A stretch of DNA of 64,000 bases from the NCBI GenBank assembly GCA_017441585.1, contig JAFRWW010000009.1, forward strand, positions 212,553 to 276,552, read 5' to 3'. Made by a program: the position numbers and the translations under genes. The notes beneath the pieces were generated by a model. The model saw only the letters and a list, made by a program, of their open reading frames with translations. It searched no databases and had not been told where the DNA came from. The stretch is from Lachnospiraceae bacterium (lineage in GTDB: Bacteria; Bacillota; Clostridia; Lachnospirales; Lachnospiraceae). Below are positions 1-7,779 of this stretch, piece by piece. Position 1 is the stretch's first letter, and each line of letters starts with the position of its first letter.

Positions 1-1
1 C

Positions 2-442
2 TGGCTCATGGGCTACTCTCCCGTAAATGATGTAACTTATGTTCGCGGCTTTTTAGGACGTATGCTCTTCCCTGGTGAAGACGGCGTAAAGAAAGTGCGG
101 GTACTGTCCGGAGGAGAAAAGGTGAGATGTCTTTTGTCCAAGATGATGATCTCAGGTGCCAACTGCCTGATCCTGGATGAGCCCACCAACCATCTGGACA
201 TGGAATCCATCACTTCACTTAACAACGGAGTGATCAAGTTCCCCGGCGTAGTGCTCTTCGCCTGCCATGACCATCAGTTCGTACAGACCTCGGCGAATCG
301 CATCATGGAGATCATGCCCGACGGCACCCTCATCGACAAGATAACCACTTATGATGAGTATCTGGAGGCAGATGAGGCCGCAAGAAAGAGAACTATCTAT
401 ACCGCACAGGTTGAAGAGGAAGCTGCCGATGACGAGGATTGA
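2..442 (+). CDS. ABC-F family ATPase, C-terminal part (cut by window edge)
   Basis: This is the C-terminal half of the second nucleotide-binding domain of an ABC-F protein; the gene begins before the window. Visible motifs are the ABC signature LSGGEKVR, the Walker B LILDEPTNHLD and the switch-region histidine in CHDHQFVQ. There is no membrane segment, as expected for soluble ABC-F proteins, which act on the ribosome rather than in transport. The wording of the signature and of the KMMISGAN stretch resembles the YbiT/Ettf-like branch more than the antibiotic-resistance branches, but half a domain is not enough to assign a subfamily. The protein ends in an acidic tail (EEEAADDED). It is one of only two genes on the plus strand, converging on the polysaccharide locus. 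Confidence 0.9.
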   Translation, partial: WLMGYSPVNDVTYVRGFLGRMLFPGEDGVKKVRVLSGGEKVRCLLSKMMISGANCLILDEPTNHLDMESITSLNNGVIKFPGVVLFACHDHQFVQTSANRIMEIMPDGTLIDKITTYDEYLEADEAARKRTIYTAQVEEEAADDED

Positions 443-493
443 ACCTTCTATCATTCTGAAATGGATTGAACCCCTCTGTCATTATACTCTATC

Positions 494-526
494 AGGATTC
501 TTCGCTCTTTCAGAGCTCAGAATGAC
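494..526 (+). repeat. dispersed CAGGATGACA-type repeat, copy 1
   Basis: An imperfect copy of the short intergenic repeat found about nine times in this window (start like AGGATTCTTCG, end CTCAGAATGACA). It sits in the 140-bp gap between the converging ABC-F and CapF-like genes. Other copies are near 18942, 34406, 36842, 37368, 40505, 56283, 56347 and 59830. Confidence 0.6.
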
Positions 527-582
527 ATGAGTGGGAGATTATTCTCATATTTCAGATCATCGTCTCACCTAAGATTCTCGCC

Positions 583-1692
583 TCACTTATAATTCTCATC
601 CACCACTTCGAAGAAAGTATCCGGATGTCCGGGATCGAACTGCTCATTTGCAAACATGACAGTGACCAGATCCCTGTCATCCTCCAGATTAATGATATTA
701 TGGGTATAACCGGGCAGCATGATCACCGCCCTCATTTCTTCGCCCCGCACCTCAAAGTTATATACCTTATCCGTTCCGATCTGGCGCTGCTGTATAAGGC
801 CGTGTCCGGAGACCACTATAAAGATCTCCCACTTCGTATTATGCCAGTGCTGACCCCTGACATTTCCGGGGCGGGCTATGTTGATAGACACCTGACCATT
901 GTTCACAGTCTTTACCAGTTCCGAAAAAATGCCGCGGTTATCCACATTCATCTTCACGGGATAGGACATCTTCCTCTGGGGCAGGAAGGATAAATACATG
1001 GAAAACAGCTTGTAGGCAAATGACCCTGCGGGTATTTCGGGAACTACAAGCGACGTGTTCATCAGGTTAAAGGATTCCAAAAGATCGATGACTTCACCCA
1101 CCGTCGTGTCCATCACACCGGGACAGGTACAGCATGATGACTTGTTTTGCGACATGCAATCCTTGACTCCCTCGCACCCATGAGGCTTTCCCTCCAAGGC
1201 ATTTAACATCTCTTCCACAAAGTCGTCGATGAACAATATATCCAGCGGCTCATCTTTATCGACGGCCGAAATATCTTCATCATTTGCCACTGCACGACAA
1301 AGATAGGCAACGCCCAAATCCGGCTCCTGCCATTTCCCCACGATCATGGGTATATGATATGTAAATGTATCGCAGGGCAGTTTAGAGAATTCCGGGTCCT
1401 TATCTATGCAAGTGCCAAATTTTTCAAAATCATTATAAAGCACACGAATTGCTTTTGATACCGCTGTAGACCCGGACTGTATCTCTGCCAAAACATTCCT
1501 GTGCAAACTATCTTCAGACGATACATCTGACGGCAGCAGGATCACAGCATCCGCATCCTTAATCTCATCGAGATATATCTCACTTATCTCAAGTTCAGGT
1601 CTCGTGCGGTTCTTTCCGTCTCTTATATTTTTAAGATTCTCTGTAAGATTTTTTCCGATAAAGGTTCCTGAACCTATGACTGCTATCTTCAT
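583..1692 (-). CDS. CapF-like bifunctional SDR/cupin sugar reductase
   Basis: It resembles CapF/WbjC, which in staphylococci reduces a UDP-2-acetamido-hexulose on the way to UDP-N-acetyl-L-fucosamine. The N-terminus is a Rossmann domain (GSGTFIGKN, residues 7-15). The last ~125 residues are a cupin with QHWHNTK and LPGYTHNIINL, matching the CapF metal-binding domain, and FDPGHPDTFFE at the end. The overall length matches CapF. Oddities: the usual SDR YxxxK active site is not recognisable, and the middle carries a cysteine cluster (CMSQNKSSCCTC). The start codon overlaps the stop of the upstream acyltransferase by ATGA, so it is the last gene of the operon starting at 18447. CapE- and CapG-type partners are not adjacent, so the exact substrate is uncertain. 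Confidence 0.7.
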   Translation of the reverse strand: MKIAVIGSGTFIGKNLTENLKNIRDGKNRTRPELEISEIYLDEIKDADAVILLPSDVSSEDSLHRNVLAEIQSGSTAVSKAIRVLYNDFEKFGTCIDKDPEFSKLPCDTFTYHIPMIVGKWQEPDLGVAYLCRAVANDEDISAVDKDEPLDILFIDDFVEEMLNALEGKPHGCEGVKDCMSQNKSSCCTCPGVMDTTVGEVIDLLESFNLMNTSLVVPEIPAGSFAYKLFSMYLSFLPQRKMSYPVKMNVDNRGIFSELVKTVNNGQVSINIARPGNVRGQHWHNTKWEIFIVVSGHGLIQQRQIGTDKVYNFEVRGEEMRAVIMLPGYTHNIINLEDDRDLVTVMFANEQFDPGHPDTFFEVVDENYK

Positions 1693-2762
1693 ATATATTT
1701 TTTCACTCCCGGAATCAGTTTAATAAGCCATATCACCACCGTACCCAAAACCATGGTCAACATGAGCCAGATGAGACAGGCGACAATGGTCGGCGTGAAT
1801 GCATCCAGCGCATAAAATACGGGTTTTGTGATATTCCTTAAAATATTCTCCAACAAGTATATCCCAAACATGGAACCGCCCGCAACCGTAACGACGCGGA
1901 CAAACACAGGATGCTTATCCTGTGCGATATTGCCACAGAAATGTTTCACACCGATAAATAGTACAGCCGCCAGCAGCGGATCCGAAAAAGTGATCCAGTT
2001 TTCAGTCCAGTTGCCGGTGATCAGATATTCACGATAAGTAAGTCCCGCCGAAATCATCAGACCTGTTATACCCAAGAGCGTGGCAATGATCATCTTATTT
2101 TTATCTATCTTAGCGGTGATCTCATCCCAATACTTTTCCATGACAAAACCGATCAGGGGATAAAACATTATCATCTCACAAAAGTAGACAGTGAGATTCA
2201 CTCCCGACACACCAGTGCACAGTCTGAATAACCTGAAACCATCCAGCACCACCACTCCTGTCAGGAAAAGATAAACGCCGTCCTTTAGCGTCATGTGCTT
2301 TGCCACAAGTCTCAATAAAGGTAGCATGATCAGAAAGGAAATATAGGAGTATAGAAACCAGTAGGAAGACCTCACTGGTCCTTCTATTATGCTCCTGAAG
2401 GAAGCCAAAAAATCAAAGGAGGCTACAGTCCCTGAGTTTATGGCCGTGTCGATAAGATGAATGTATGAAAAGACAAAAAGTACGATGACAAAACGGAAAA
2501 TTCTTTTCTTCCAGACCTGTCCTATGCTCTCATCCCTTCCCAGCAGAAGGGCTCCCGAAACCATAAAAAGAAGAGGATTGTTAATGGTCCTGAAGCAGTC
2601 TAAAACAATATAAAAAAGGCGGACAAAATCCCCTTCCCTTAACATATATAATTTCGATCCCACCTCATGTGTATGGGTGAACAGCACCAGAAAGATCGCC
2701 AGTATCCTGATGAGATCAAAATATATTTTTCTCTGTTTTTTAGACTCAGTCAACATATTCAA
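1689..2762 (-). CDS. acyltransferase family 3 membrane protein
   Basis: A 357-residue polytopic membrane protein of the OafA/WecH acyltransferase-3 family, which O-acylates surface polysaccharides using cytoplasmic acyl-CoA. Near the N-terminus are IYFDLIRILAIFLVLFTHTH (residues 13-32), with the family Arg and the His expected for catalysis, and about ten hydrophobic segments follow to the C-terminus. It lies 15 bp after phosphonopyruvate decarboxylase and overlaps the CapF-like gene by 4 bp. The context suggests it acylates the polymer built by this locus; donor and position cannot be read from sequence. Confidence 0.8.
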   Translation of the reverse strand: MNMLTESKKQRKIYFDLIRILAIFLVLFTHTHEVGSKLYMLREGDFVRLFYIVLDCFRTINNPLLFMVSGALLLGRDESIGQVWKKRIFRFVIVLFVFSYIHLIDTAINSGTVASFDFLASFRSIIEGPVRSSYWFLYSYISFLIMLPLLRLVAKHMTLKDGVYLFLTGVVVLDGFRLFRLCTGVSGVNLTVYFCEMIMFYPLIGFVMEKYWDEITAKIDKNKMIIATLLGITGLMISAGLTYREYLITGNWTENWITFSDPLLAAVLFIGVKHFCGNIAQDKHPVFVRVVTVAGGSMFGIYLLENILRNITKPVFYALDAFTPTIVACLIWLMLTMVLGTVVIWLIKLIPGVKKYI

Positions 2763-2777
2763 AATCAGGATAATACA

Positions 2778-3899
2778 TCACAGAGTCTTGATATACTCCA
2801 TAAAATTCTGTTTATTCTCAAGGGCAGTCGTGGTGGGGCGTCCCAGATCATCTCTTGCTCCGATAGAGCACTTAACCTCTATCAGACTTAATTCATTCCT
2901 GTTCTTTGCGGCCTCTAACTCCCTGTCCAAAGCCTCAAAGCTATCCACCGAGATCGCATTCGGATATCCGCAGGCCTTTGCTATGGCAACGAGATCGATA
3001 TCTGCCGCCACAGTGGGCATACCGCCGACGGTTTCATGTGCTCCGTTGTTTATCACCACATGGATCAGATTCGCGGGCTTATTTGCTCCAACTACAGCCA
3101 TGGCTCCCATATGCATTAAAACCGCACCGTCACCATCGACGCACCATATCCTCTGATGGGGTTTATTTAAAGCGACACCGAGAGCAATGGAACTGGAATG
3201 TCCCATGGAGCCCACAGTCAGAAAATCATATTTGTGACTCTGATCATTGGCGACCCTCGTCTCAAAAAGTTCACGGGACGCCTTACCGGTAGTAGAGATT
3301 ATGGGATCCTCTCCGGAAGCAGCCACGATGTGCTTTATGATCTCTTCACGCACCATAGAGTTATCATTCTTATACTCCACCTTCGGTGCATCGGTCAGGG
3401 CACCTTTCCGGATCACGAAGGCCACATCGAGGCCCTGCGCTAACTTCTCCCTGAATCCGTCCATTACAGTTTTGACTTCATCCTCCGTGGTATCCGGACC
3501 GATGATAAATGAATCTATCCCCATATCCTCAAGCAGCTTGACCGTCACCTCGCCCTGATAGATATGCTGGGGCTCGTCATGGATCCCCGGCTCACCTCTC
3601 CAGCCGATGATGAAGATCACGGGTATTGCATATACCTTATCATTTAGCAGGGAAGCCACGGGATTGATGATATTGCCCTCACCGCTGTTTTGCATATAAA
3701 CCACAGGAACCTTGCCGGTGGCCAGATGATAACCGGCTGCCAGCGCCGTGCAGTTACCCTCATTGGCCGCGATCACATGGTGCTTCGGGTCTATACCGTA
3801 ATGATCCATCAGATAGTTACAAAGCGCCTTTAACTGACTGTCCGGCACGCCCGTATAAAAGTCTGAATTAATGATATTGAATAATGCTTCTACTTTCAT
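2778..3899 (-). CDS. aepY: phosphonopyruvate decarboxylase
   Basis: A thiamine-diphosphate enzyme that converts phosphonopyruvate to phosphonoacetaldehyde, the irreversible step that drives phosphonate synthesis. The N-terminal half has YTGVPDSQLK and the glutamate in AANEGNCTALAAGYHLA that contacts the cofactor. IGWRGEPGIHDEPQH is a strong family signature. The C-terminal half holds the TPP/Mg motif VDGDGAVLMHMGA ending in INNGAHETVGG. At 373 residues the length is typical. A clear ribosome-binding site (GGAGT) lies about 9 nt before the ATG. Its partner PEP mutase is at 7780-9078 in the same operon, which supports a working pathway. Confidence 0.9.
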   Translation of the reverse strand: MKVEALFNIINSDFYTGVPDSQLKALCNYLMDHYGIDPKHHVIAANEGNCTALAAGYHLATGKVPVVYMQNSGEGNIINPVASLLNDKVYAIPVIFIIGWRGEPGIHDEPQHIYQGEVTVKLLEDMGIDSFIIGPDTTEDEVKTVMDGFREKLAQGLDVAFVIRKGALTDAPKVEYKNDNSMVREEIIKHIVAASGEDPIISTTGKASRELFETRVANDQSHKYDFLTVGSMGHSSSIALGVALNKPHQRIWCVDGDGAVLMHMGAMAVVGANKPANLIHVVINNGAHETVGGMPTVAADIDLVAIAKACGYPNAISVDSFEALDRELEAAKNRNELSLIEVKCSIGARDDLGRPTTTALENKQNFMEYIKTL

Positions 3900-3978
3900 T
3901 TTTGGATCACTCCTTTAATGATCATGCAATTACCGTTTTTATCTGCGCTAAATCCTCCATACAGCAGATTGTTCCGTA

Positions 3979-5166
3979 TCATTTATTCTCCGTCTGGGGA
4001 AGGATTATCTCATCGATGATCCACTTTGCAGTCTTATCTATATCTTCATATGCCACTGTCTTGGGCAGTTCCTTACCGAAGGCTTTCTTTGCCTTCTCGA
4101 TCAAAGCATCGGTGTAGATCAGCTTGCCATCGATGACGTCTTCCACACCGTCAAGAGCCATGGACTCCCTGTCGGCTTTATTCATCTCCTCAAAACTGAA
4201 TACGGACTCATCGATCCATGCGTCAAGCTTTCCATCCTTGTATCCCACTGCCACGGGGTAACCGCCGATATTTCCGTCAAAGCCGGGGCTGAATACCTTC
4301 TGCTGCTCACCTGTCCTTATAGCATCTATTATGGCGGCGATGATCCGGTAATTGCTGGAAGCATTCATCATATTCCTGGTCTGATCCACAGGCATGGAAA
4401 TATGGCACTTGCTGATAACTTCATTCTCATCTATATCCTTCAACTCTTCGCCTTTATAATAGATCTTAAGAGGAAGCTCTACGCCTTCAGTCTGTCCTTC
4501 CTTGCTGATACATACATCATGGAAATGTCCTGCGGCAAACATGACATCCACATTCCAGAAATCGTTAACGCCAAGTATCCCCGCCACAGCAAACTTCATA
4601 CGAGGAACGAGATGATTAAGGTTACCGGAACCAAAGTCAGGATAGGCCTTGCCGGCTGACTTAAGCCAGGGGATGACAGCATCCGAATAAGAGGTATTGA
4701 TCACCACGGCATCGGAATCGGCCTTATCACAGGCCTCCATTACATTCTTTGTAAAGCGGATGGCCAGGGGGCTCCAGATACCATAGGCCCTTACATTTGC
4801 CCAGCTGATGCTTCCGTACTTAAGTCCCGGATAAGCACGGCTTGAATTTACGATGAAGTCCGGCTGATACTTTTCCACCGCCGCCCTGATGGCGTCGATA
4901 TCATTAAGGTCCACTCCGCCTTCCACTTCTATACGGCTCTTATTCACTTCGCGGATAAGTCCGGCGACTCTTGTGATGTTTACCTTTGTCTGCATCTTAT
5001 CGGCGTCGCGTCCCACTACCACCACACTGATGGCAGGATCATTTCTGCTTATGAGATAATCAAGAAGATAAGCCCCGACGCTTCCCAGGCCGATGATCAT
5101 CACCTTGATATTGTCTTCTTTCACATGCTTTTCGACTACGCTTAATCTTTCCTGTAAAGTTTTCAT
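3979..5166 (-). CDS. Rossmann-fold NAD(P)-dependent dehydrogenase of unknown substrate, in the phosphonate cluster
   Basis: After a short helical start, KVMIIGLGSVGAYLLDYL gives a GxGxxG nucleotide-binding motif near residue 27, followed by VVVVGRDADKM. The arrangement, with VINTSYSDAVIP about residue 155, is reminiscent of lactate/malate- or saccharopine-dehydrogenase folds, but no named family is certain. It overlaps the nucleotidyltransferase upstream by ATGA and lies between it and phosphonopyruvate decarboxylase. No PhnW/AepZ-type aminotransferase and no iron-type alcohol dehydrogenase is present in the window. Reduction of phosphonoacetaldehyde or a later phosphonate is therefore a reasonable but unproven role. 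Confidence 0.6.
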   Translation of the reverse strand: MKTLQERLSVVEKHVKEDNIKVMIIGLGSVGAYLLDYLISRNDPAISVVVVGRDADKMQTKVNITRVAGLIREVNKSRIEVEGGVDLNDIDAIRAAVEKYQPDFIVNSSRAYPGLKYGSISWANVRAYGIWSPLAIRFTKNVMEACDKADSDAVVINTSYSDAVIPWLKSAGKAYPDFGSGNLNHLVPRMKFAVAGILGVNDFWNVDVMFAAGHFHDVCISKEGQTEGVELPLKIYYKGEELKDIDENEVISKCHISMPVDQTRNMMNASSNYRIIAAIIDAIRTGEQQKVFSPGFDGNIGGYPVAVGYKDGKLDAWIDESVFSFEEMNKADRESMALDGVEDVIDGKLIYTDALIEKAKKAFGKELPKTVAYEDIDKTAKWIIDEIILPQTENK

Positions 5167-5939
5167 TTTTCTTCCTCCCAGTAAGAGACGATCTTTCTGT
5201 AATCATCCCTTGTGTTACAGTTTGTCCACCTGTTCAGCGCCACCAGATTGATATCCACTCCGGCATCCAGATAATTCTGAATGATCCGAAGGTTCGTATC
5301 CTCCTTGGCATTCTCAAAGAACATATCATTGGCAGCCTTAAGCTTATCGACCTGCGTGAACTTCCAGGTCTGTCCCGAATTCAGTATACATGAAAAGGGC
5401 GAATCAATGGTCAGAAGACCGTGGCTGCTATTAAACGCATAACGGTATTTATCTTTATCATCCTTATAAAGCACCACGGCTTTATTGGCATAAATCGGCT
5501 CGTAGGTATAAGTCAGCACACTCTTATCAGCATCAACCACTTTGGCAAAGGATTCATTATCGATATCAAGGTCGCCTTCCACAAACAGGATCTCTTTAGG
5601 ATCAAATTTTACCGCAGCCTGAATCCCCAGATACAGACTATATCCGGAACCAAGGTCAGAATAATGGTCATTTTGCACCAGTGTGACCTCAGGAAATTTC
5701 TCTGCCAGATCCTTCTTATAAAAGGCACACAGGTCCTCAAACTTGTATCCTCCCACTAGGATAAAGTGATCCGCAAAGGAGCATTTTTTCATCAGATGAT
5801 ACAGAAGTGTCTCTTCCTTACCGCCTTCTGTATAAAGACATTTGAGGACCTTCTTATCTTCTTCTATTCCCTCATTAAATCTGCTGGAAATACCTGCGAT
5901 CGTGATTATGGCAATCTTTTTATCATTCATATCCTTCAC
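5163..5939 (-). CDS. MobA/LicC-like nucleotidyltransferase, candidate phosphonate cytidylyltransferase
   Basis: A single-domain GT-A-fold nucleotidyltransferase. The N-terminus reads IAIITIAGISSRFNE, a diverged form of the GGxGxR nucleotide loop, and ILFVEGDLDID supplies the metal-binding acidic residues in the middle. Such enzymes sit in phosphonate clusters as CTP:phosphonate cytidylyltransferases (PntC-type), giving a CMP-phosphonate that a LicD-type enzyme can transfer; a licD gene is in this operon. The diverged nucleotide loop is a caution. The coordinates use a GTG start; an ATG three codons inside (5930) is possible, and neither has a well-spaced ribosome-binding site. It overlaps the next gene by 4 bp. 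Confidence 0.6.
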   Translation of the reverse strand: MKDMNDKKIAIITIAGISSRFNEGIEEDKKVLKCLYTEGGKEETLLYHLMKKCSFADHFILVGGYKFEDLCAFYKKDLAEKFPEVTLVQNDHYSDLGSGYSLYLGIQAAVKFDPKEILFVEGDLDIDNESFAKVVDADKSVLTYTYEPIYANKAVVLYKDDKDKYRYAFNSSHGLLTIDSPFSCILNSGQTWKFTQVDKLKAANDMFFENAKEDTNLRIIQNYLDAGVDINLVALNRWTNCNTRDDYRKIVSYWEEEK

Positions 5940-5969
5940 ACCAATTCAAAAATTCACCGCTACCCATCT

Positions 5970-6971
5970 TTACTTCTTAAGATAATTTGTAATGCACTCC
6001 TCAAGTCCCTTATCAAGGCCCACCGCAGGCTTCCAGGAAGTCCTGGTCCTGATCTTCTCGGTACTGAGCAGTCTTCTCTCAGGATCCGACTCACGGTATC
6101 CATTAAACTCGATCACCGGATCCTTTATTCCCATTTTTTCAGCACAAAGCTTTGCCAGGTCAATGATGGATATTTCCTCATCCGTCGCCACATTATAAAC
6201 GGTCCCATCCAGTGCGGAGTCCGTATTTGCCAGGGCCAGTACAGCACTACAGCTGTCATAGTTATTGAGGAAAGTCCTCCTGTTCTTCCTGCTGTTTTCC
6301 AGCAGCACCACTTTCCCATTATCACGGAAACTATTGATTATGAAGGGAATGATATGCTTTGGATAGCGCTCATCCTTACTGTACACATTTGCAAATCTGA
6401 TGCTGCAGCCCTTTATCTTTCCCTCATCCACAGCATCCTTCATAAAGAACTCCGTAAGGAGCTTTCCCGTGGCATAAGAAGTCCTCTGGCTGTGCTCTGC
6501 CACTGCCATTGTCAGATAATCGCTCTCCTTCACGCCGCCGTTTTCATTCCATGAATTCATGGAATATACTTCAGAGGTAGAGCAGTTTATATACTTTCCG
6601 GCACCTACCCTTATAGCCTGCTGCAGGAAGCTGTTCATACCTTCCACATTGGTCTCAAAGGTCTCATACACATGATAGAAATGCTCCGTGTGAACGACTG
6701 CGGCACAGTTGATATAGATCACTTCATCATAAGAATCTTTGACCGCGTATATACGTTTCTCAAAATCCTCCATCTGCACCTTATCATTCAGGTCATATTC
6801 AAAAAACTCAAAACGCTCATCATCAATATGGTCAGCCACGGTATCAATGGATGAAGCATAAAAGTTATCAAAGCCTAAGATATGATCCGTACTTCCATCC
6901 ACCAGTATCTGCCTTACAAGCTCATTCCCGGTCATGCCGGTAACACCGCTTATAGCATATAATTTGCTCAT
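5970..6971 (-). CDS. NAD-dependent epimerase/dehydratase (extended SDR)
   Basis: An extended short-chain dehydrogenase with the cofactor motif GVTGMTGNEL at residues 8-17, acidic residues for NAD in DNFYASS, the catalytic pair in SYATGK (YxxxK) and the Ser motif INCSTSEVYS. Late residues VYNVATDEEISI are typical of nucleotide-sugar epimerases and dehydratases. GGAGG lies 9-10 nt before the ATG. The substrate is unknown. It lies between a metallophosphoesterase and a nucleotidyltransferase in the phosphonate part of the operon, so a role in modifying the activated side group or a sugar is equally possible. Confidence 0.75.
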   Translation of the reverse strand: MSKLYAISGVTGMTGNELVRQILVDGSTDHILGFDNFYASSIDTVADHIDDERFEFFEYDLNDKVQMEDFEKRIYAVKDSYDEVIYINCAAVVHTEHFYHVYETFETNVEGMNSFLQQAIRVGAGKYINCSTSEVYSMNSWNENGGVKESDYLTMAVAEHSQRTSYATGKLLTEFFMKDAVDEGKIKGCSIRFANVYSKDERYPKHIIPFIINSFRDNGKVVLLENSRKNRRTFLNNYDSCSAVLALANTDSALDGTVYNVATDEEISIIDLAKLCAEKMGIKDPVIEFNGYRESDPERRLLSTEKIRTRTSWKPAVGLDKGLEECITNYLKK

Positions 6972-6984
6972 ATAACCATTCCTC

Positions 6985-7734
6985 CTATACTCCGTTTGTC
7001 AGTCTTACTTTATAAAATTCATCTATCTCATCAGGGAACAGCGATTGTTCAAAAACCACATCATACTCCACAGTACGCAGTTCCACCCTTTTTGAAGGTA
7101 AGGATAATACGGCATACTGGGCAAGGGGATTGTGGTTACGGGGCTGTCCCACAGATCCGGGATTAATGAACATCACTGCCTTTTTATTTCTGTAATCCGG
7201 CCTGTCGGCTTCATAAAAATGGGTGAAGCAATGCGAATAATGTGAATGTCCTCCAAGGACTATATCATAGTCATGATAGTCGCCACGCAGACTCTCGGGA
7301 CCTATCGCCTTCCAATAAATTTCATCAAGGGATCCGTGAACGGCAAGGCTTTTAAGGCCACAAAGGTCAAATTCCTGAATGCCGGTTTTATTCATGGCTG
7401 TGTTTATATACTCCACAGACTTTTCACTTAACTGTCTTGCGGTATACTGAGCCATGACACGGCCCCGGTCAGTTGAAAGCCGCTCCAGGTCTTTATCCAC
7501 CACGAGTTTTTCATGATTGCCCCAGATATTGATAAGGATCTTATCCTTCCATTCGCCCTCACCAAGAGTAATTAGTTTTTGGATAATCTCATTGGAGCGC
7601 ATTCCGTAATCGATGCAATCGCCCAAAATGATCACTCCGTTAAAGTCATCATTTTGGCAGTCTGAAAGCATTGCATCAAATGCGCTGACATTTCCATGTA
7701 TATCCGAGAGTATTAAATATTTTTTCTCTGACAA
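6985..7734 (-). CDS. calcineurin-like metallophosphoesterase, TTG start
   Basis: All metal-binding blocks of the family are present in order: SDIHGN (residues 9-14), GDCID, GNHE, GGHSHYSH and NPGSVGQPRN. The size (249 residues) and blocks match the YfcE/MJ0936-type branch, which hydrolyses phosphodiesters or phosphomonoesters. The start chosen is TTG at 7732-7734, preceded by GGAAGT at a normal distance; no better ATG is seen upstream. In this operon it may remove a phosphate or nucleotide during phosphonate or sugar activation, but that is context only. Confidence 0.8.
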   Translation of the reverse strand: MSEKKYLILSDIHGNVSAFDAMLSDCQNDDFNGVIILGDCIDYGMRSNEIIQKLITLGEGEWKDKILINIWGNHEKLVVDKDLERLSTDRGRVMAQYTARQLSEKSVEYINTAMNKTGIQEFDLCGLKSLAVHGSLDEIYWKAIGPESLRGDYHDYDIVLGGHSHYSHCFTHFYEADRPDYRNKKAVMFINPGSVGQPRNHNPLAQYAVLSLPSKRVELRTVEYDVVFEQSLFPDEIDEFYKVRLTNGV

Positions 7735-7779
7735 ATCTATACTTCCTTATTTTCGTAAGTCATCAATGATTTTACGTTC

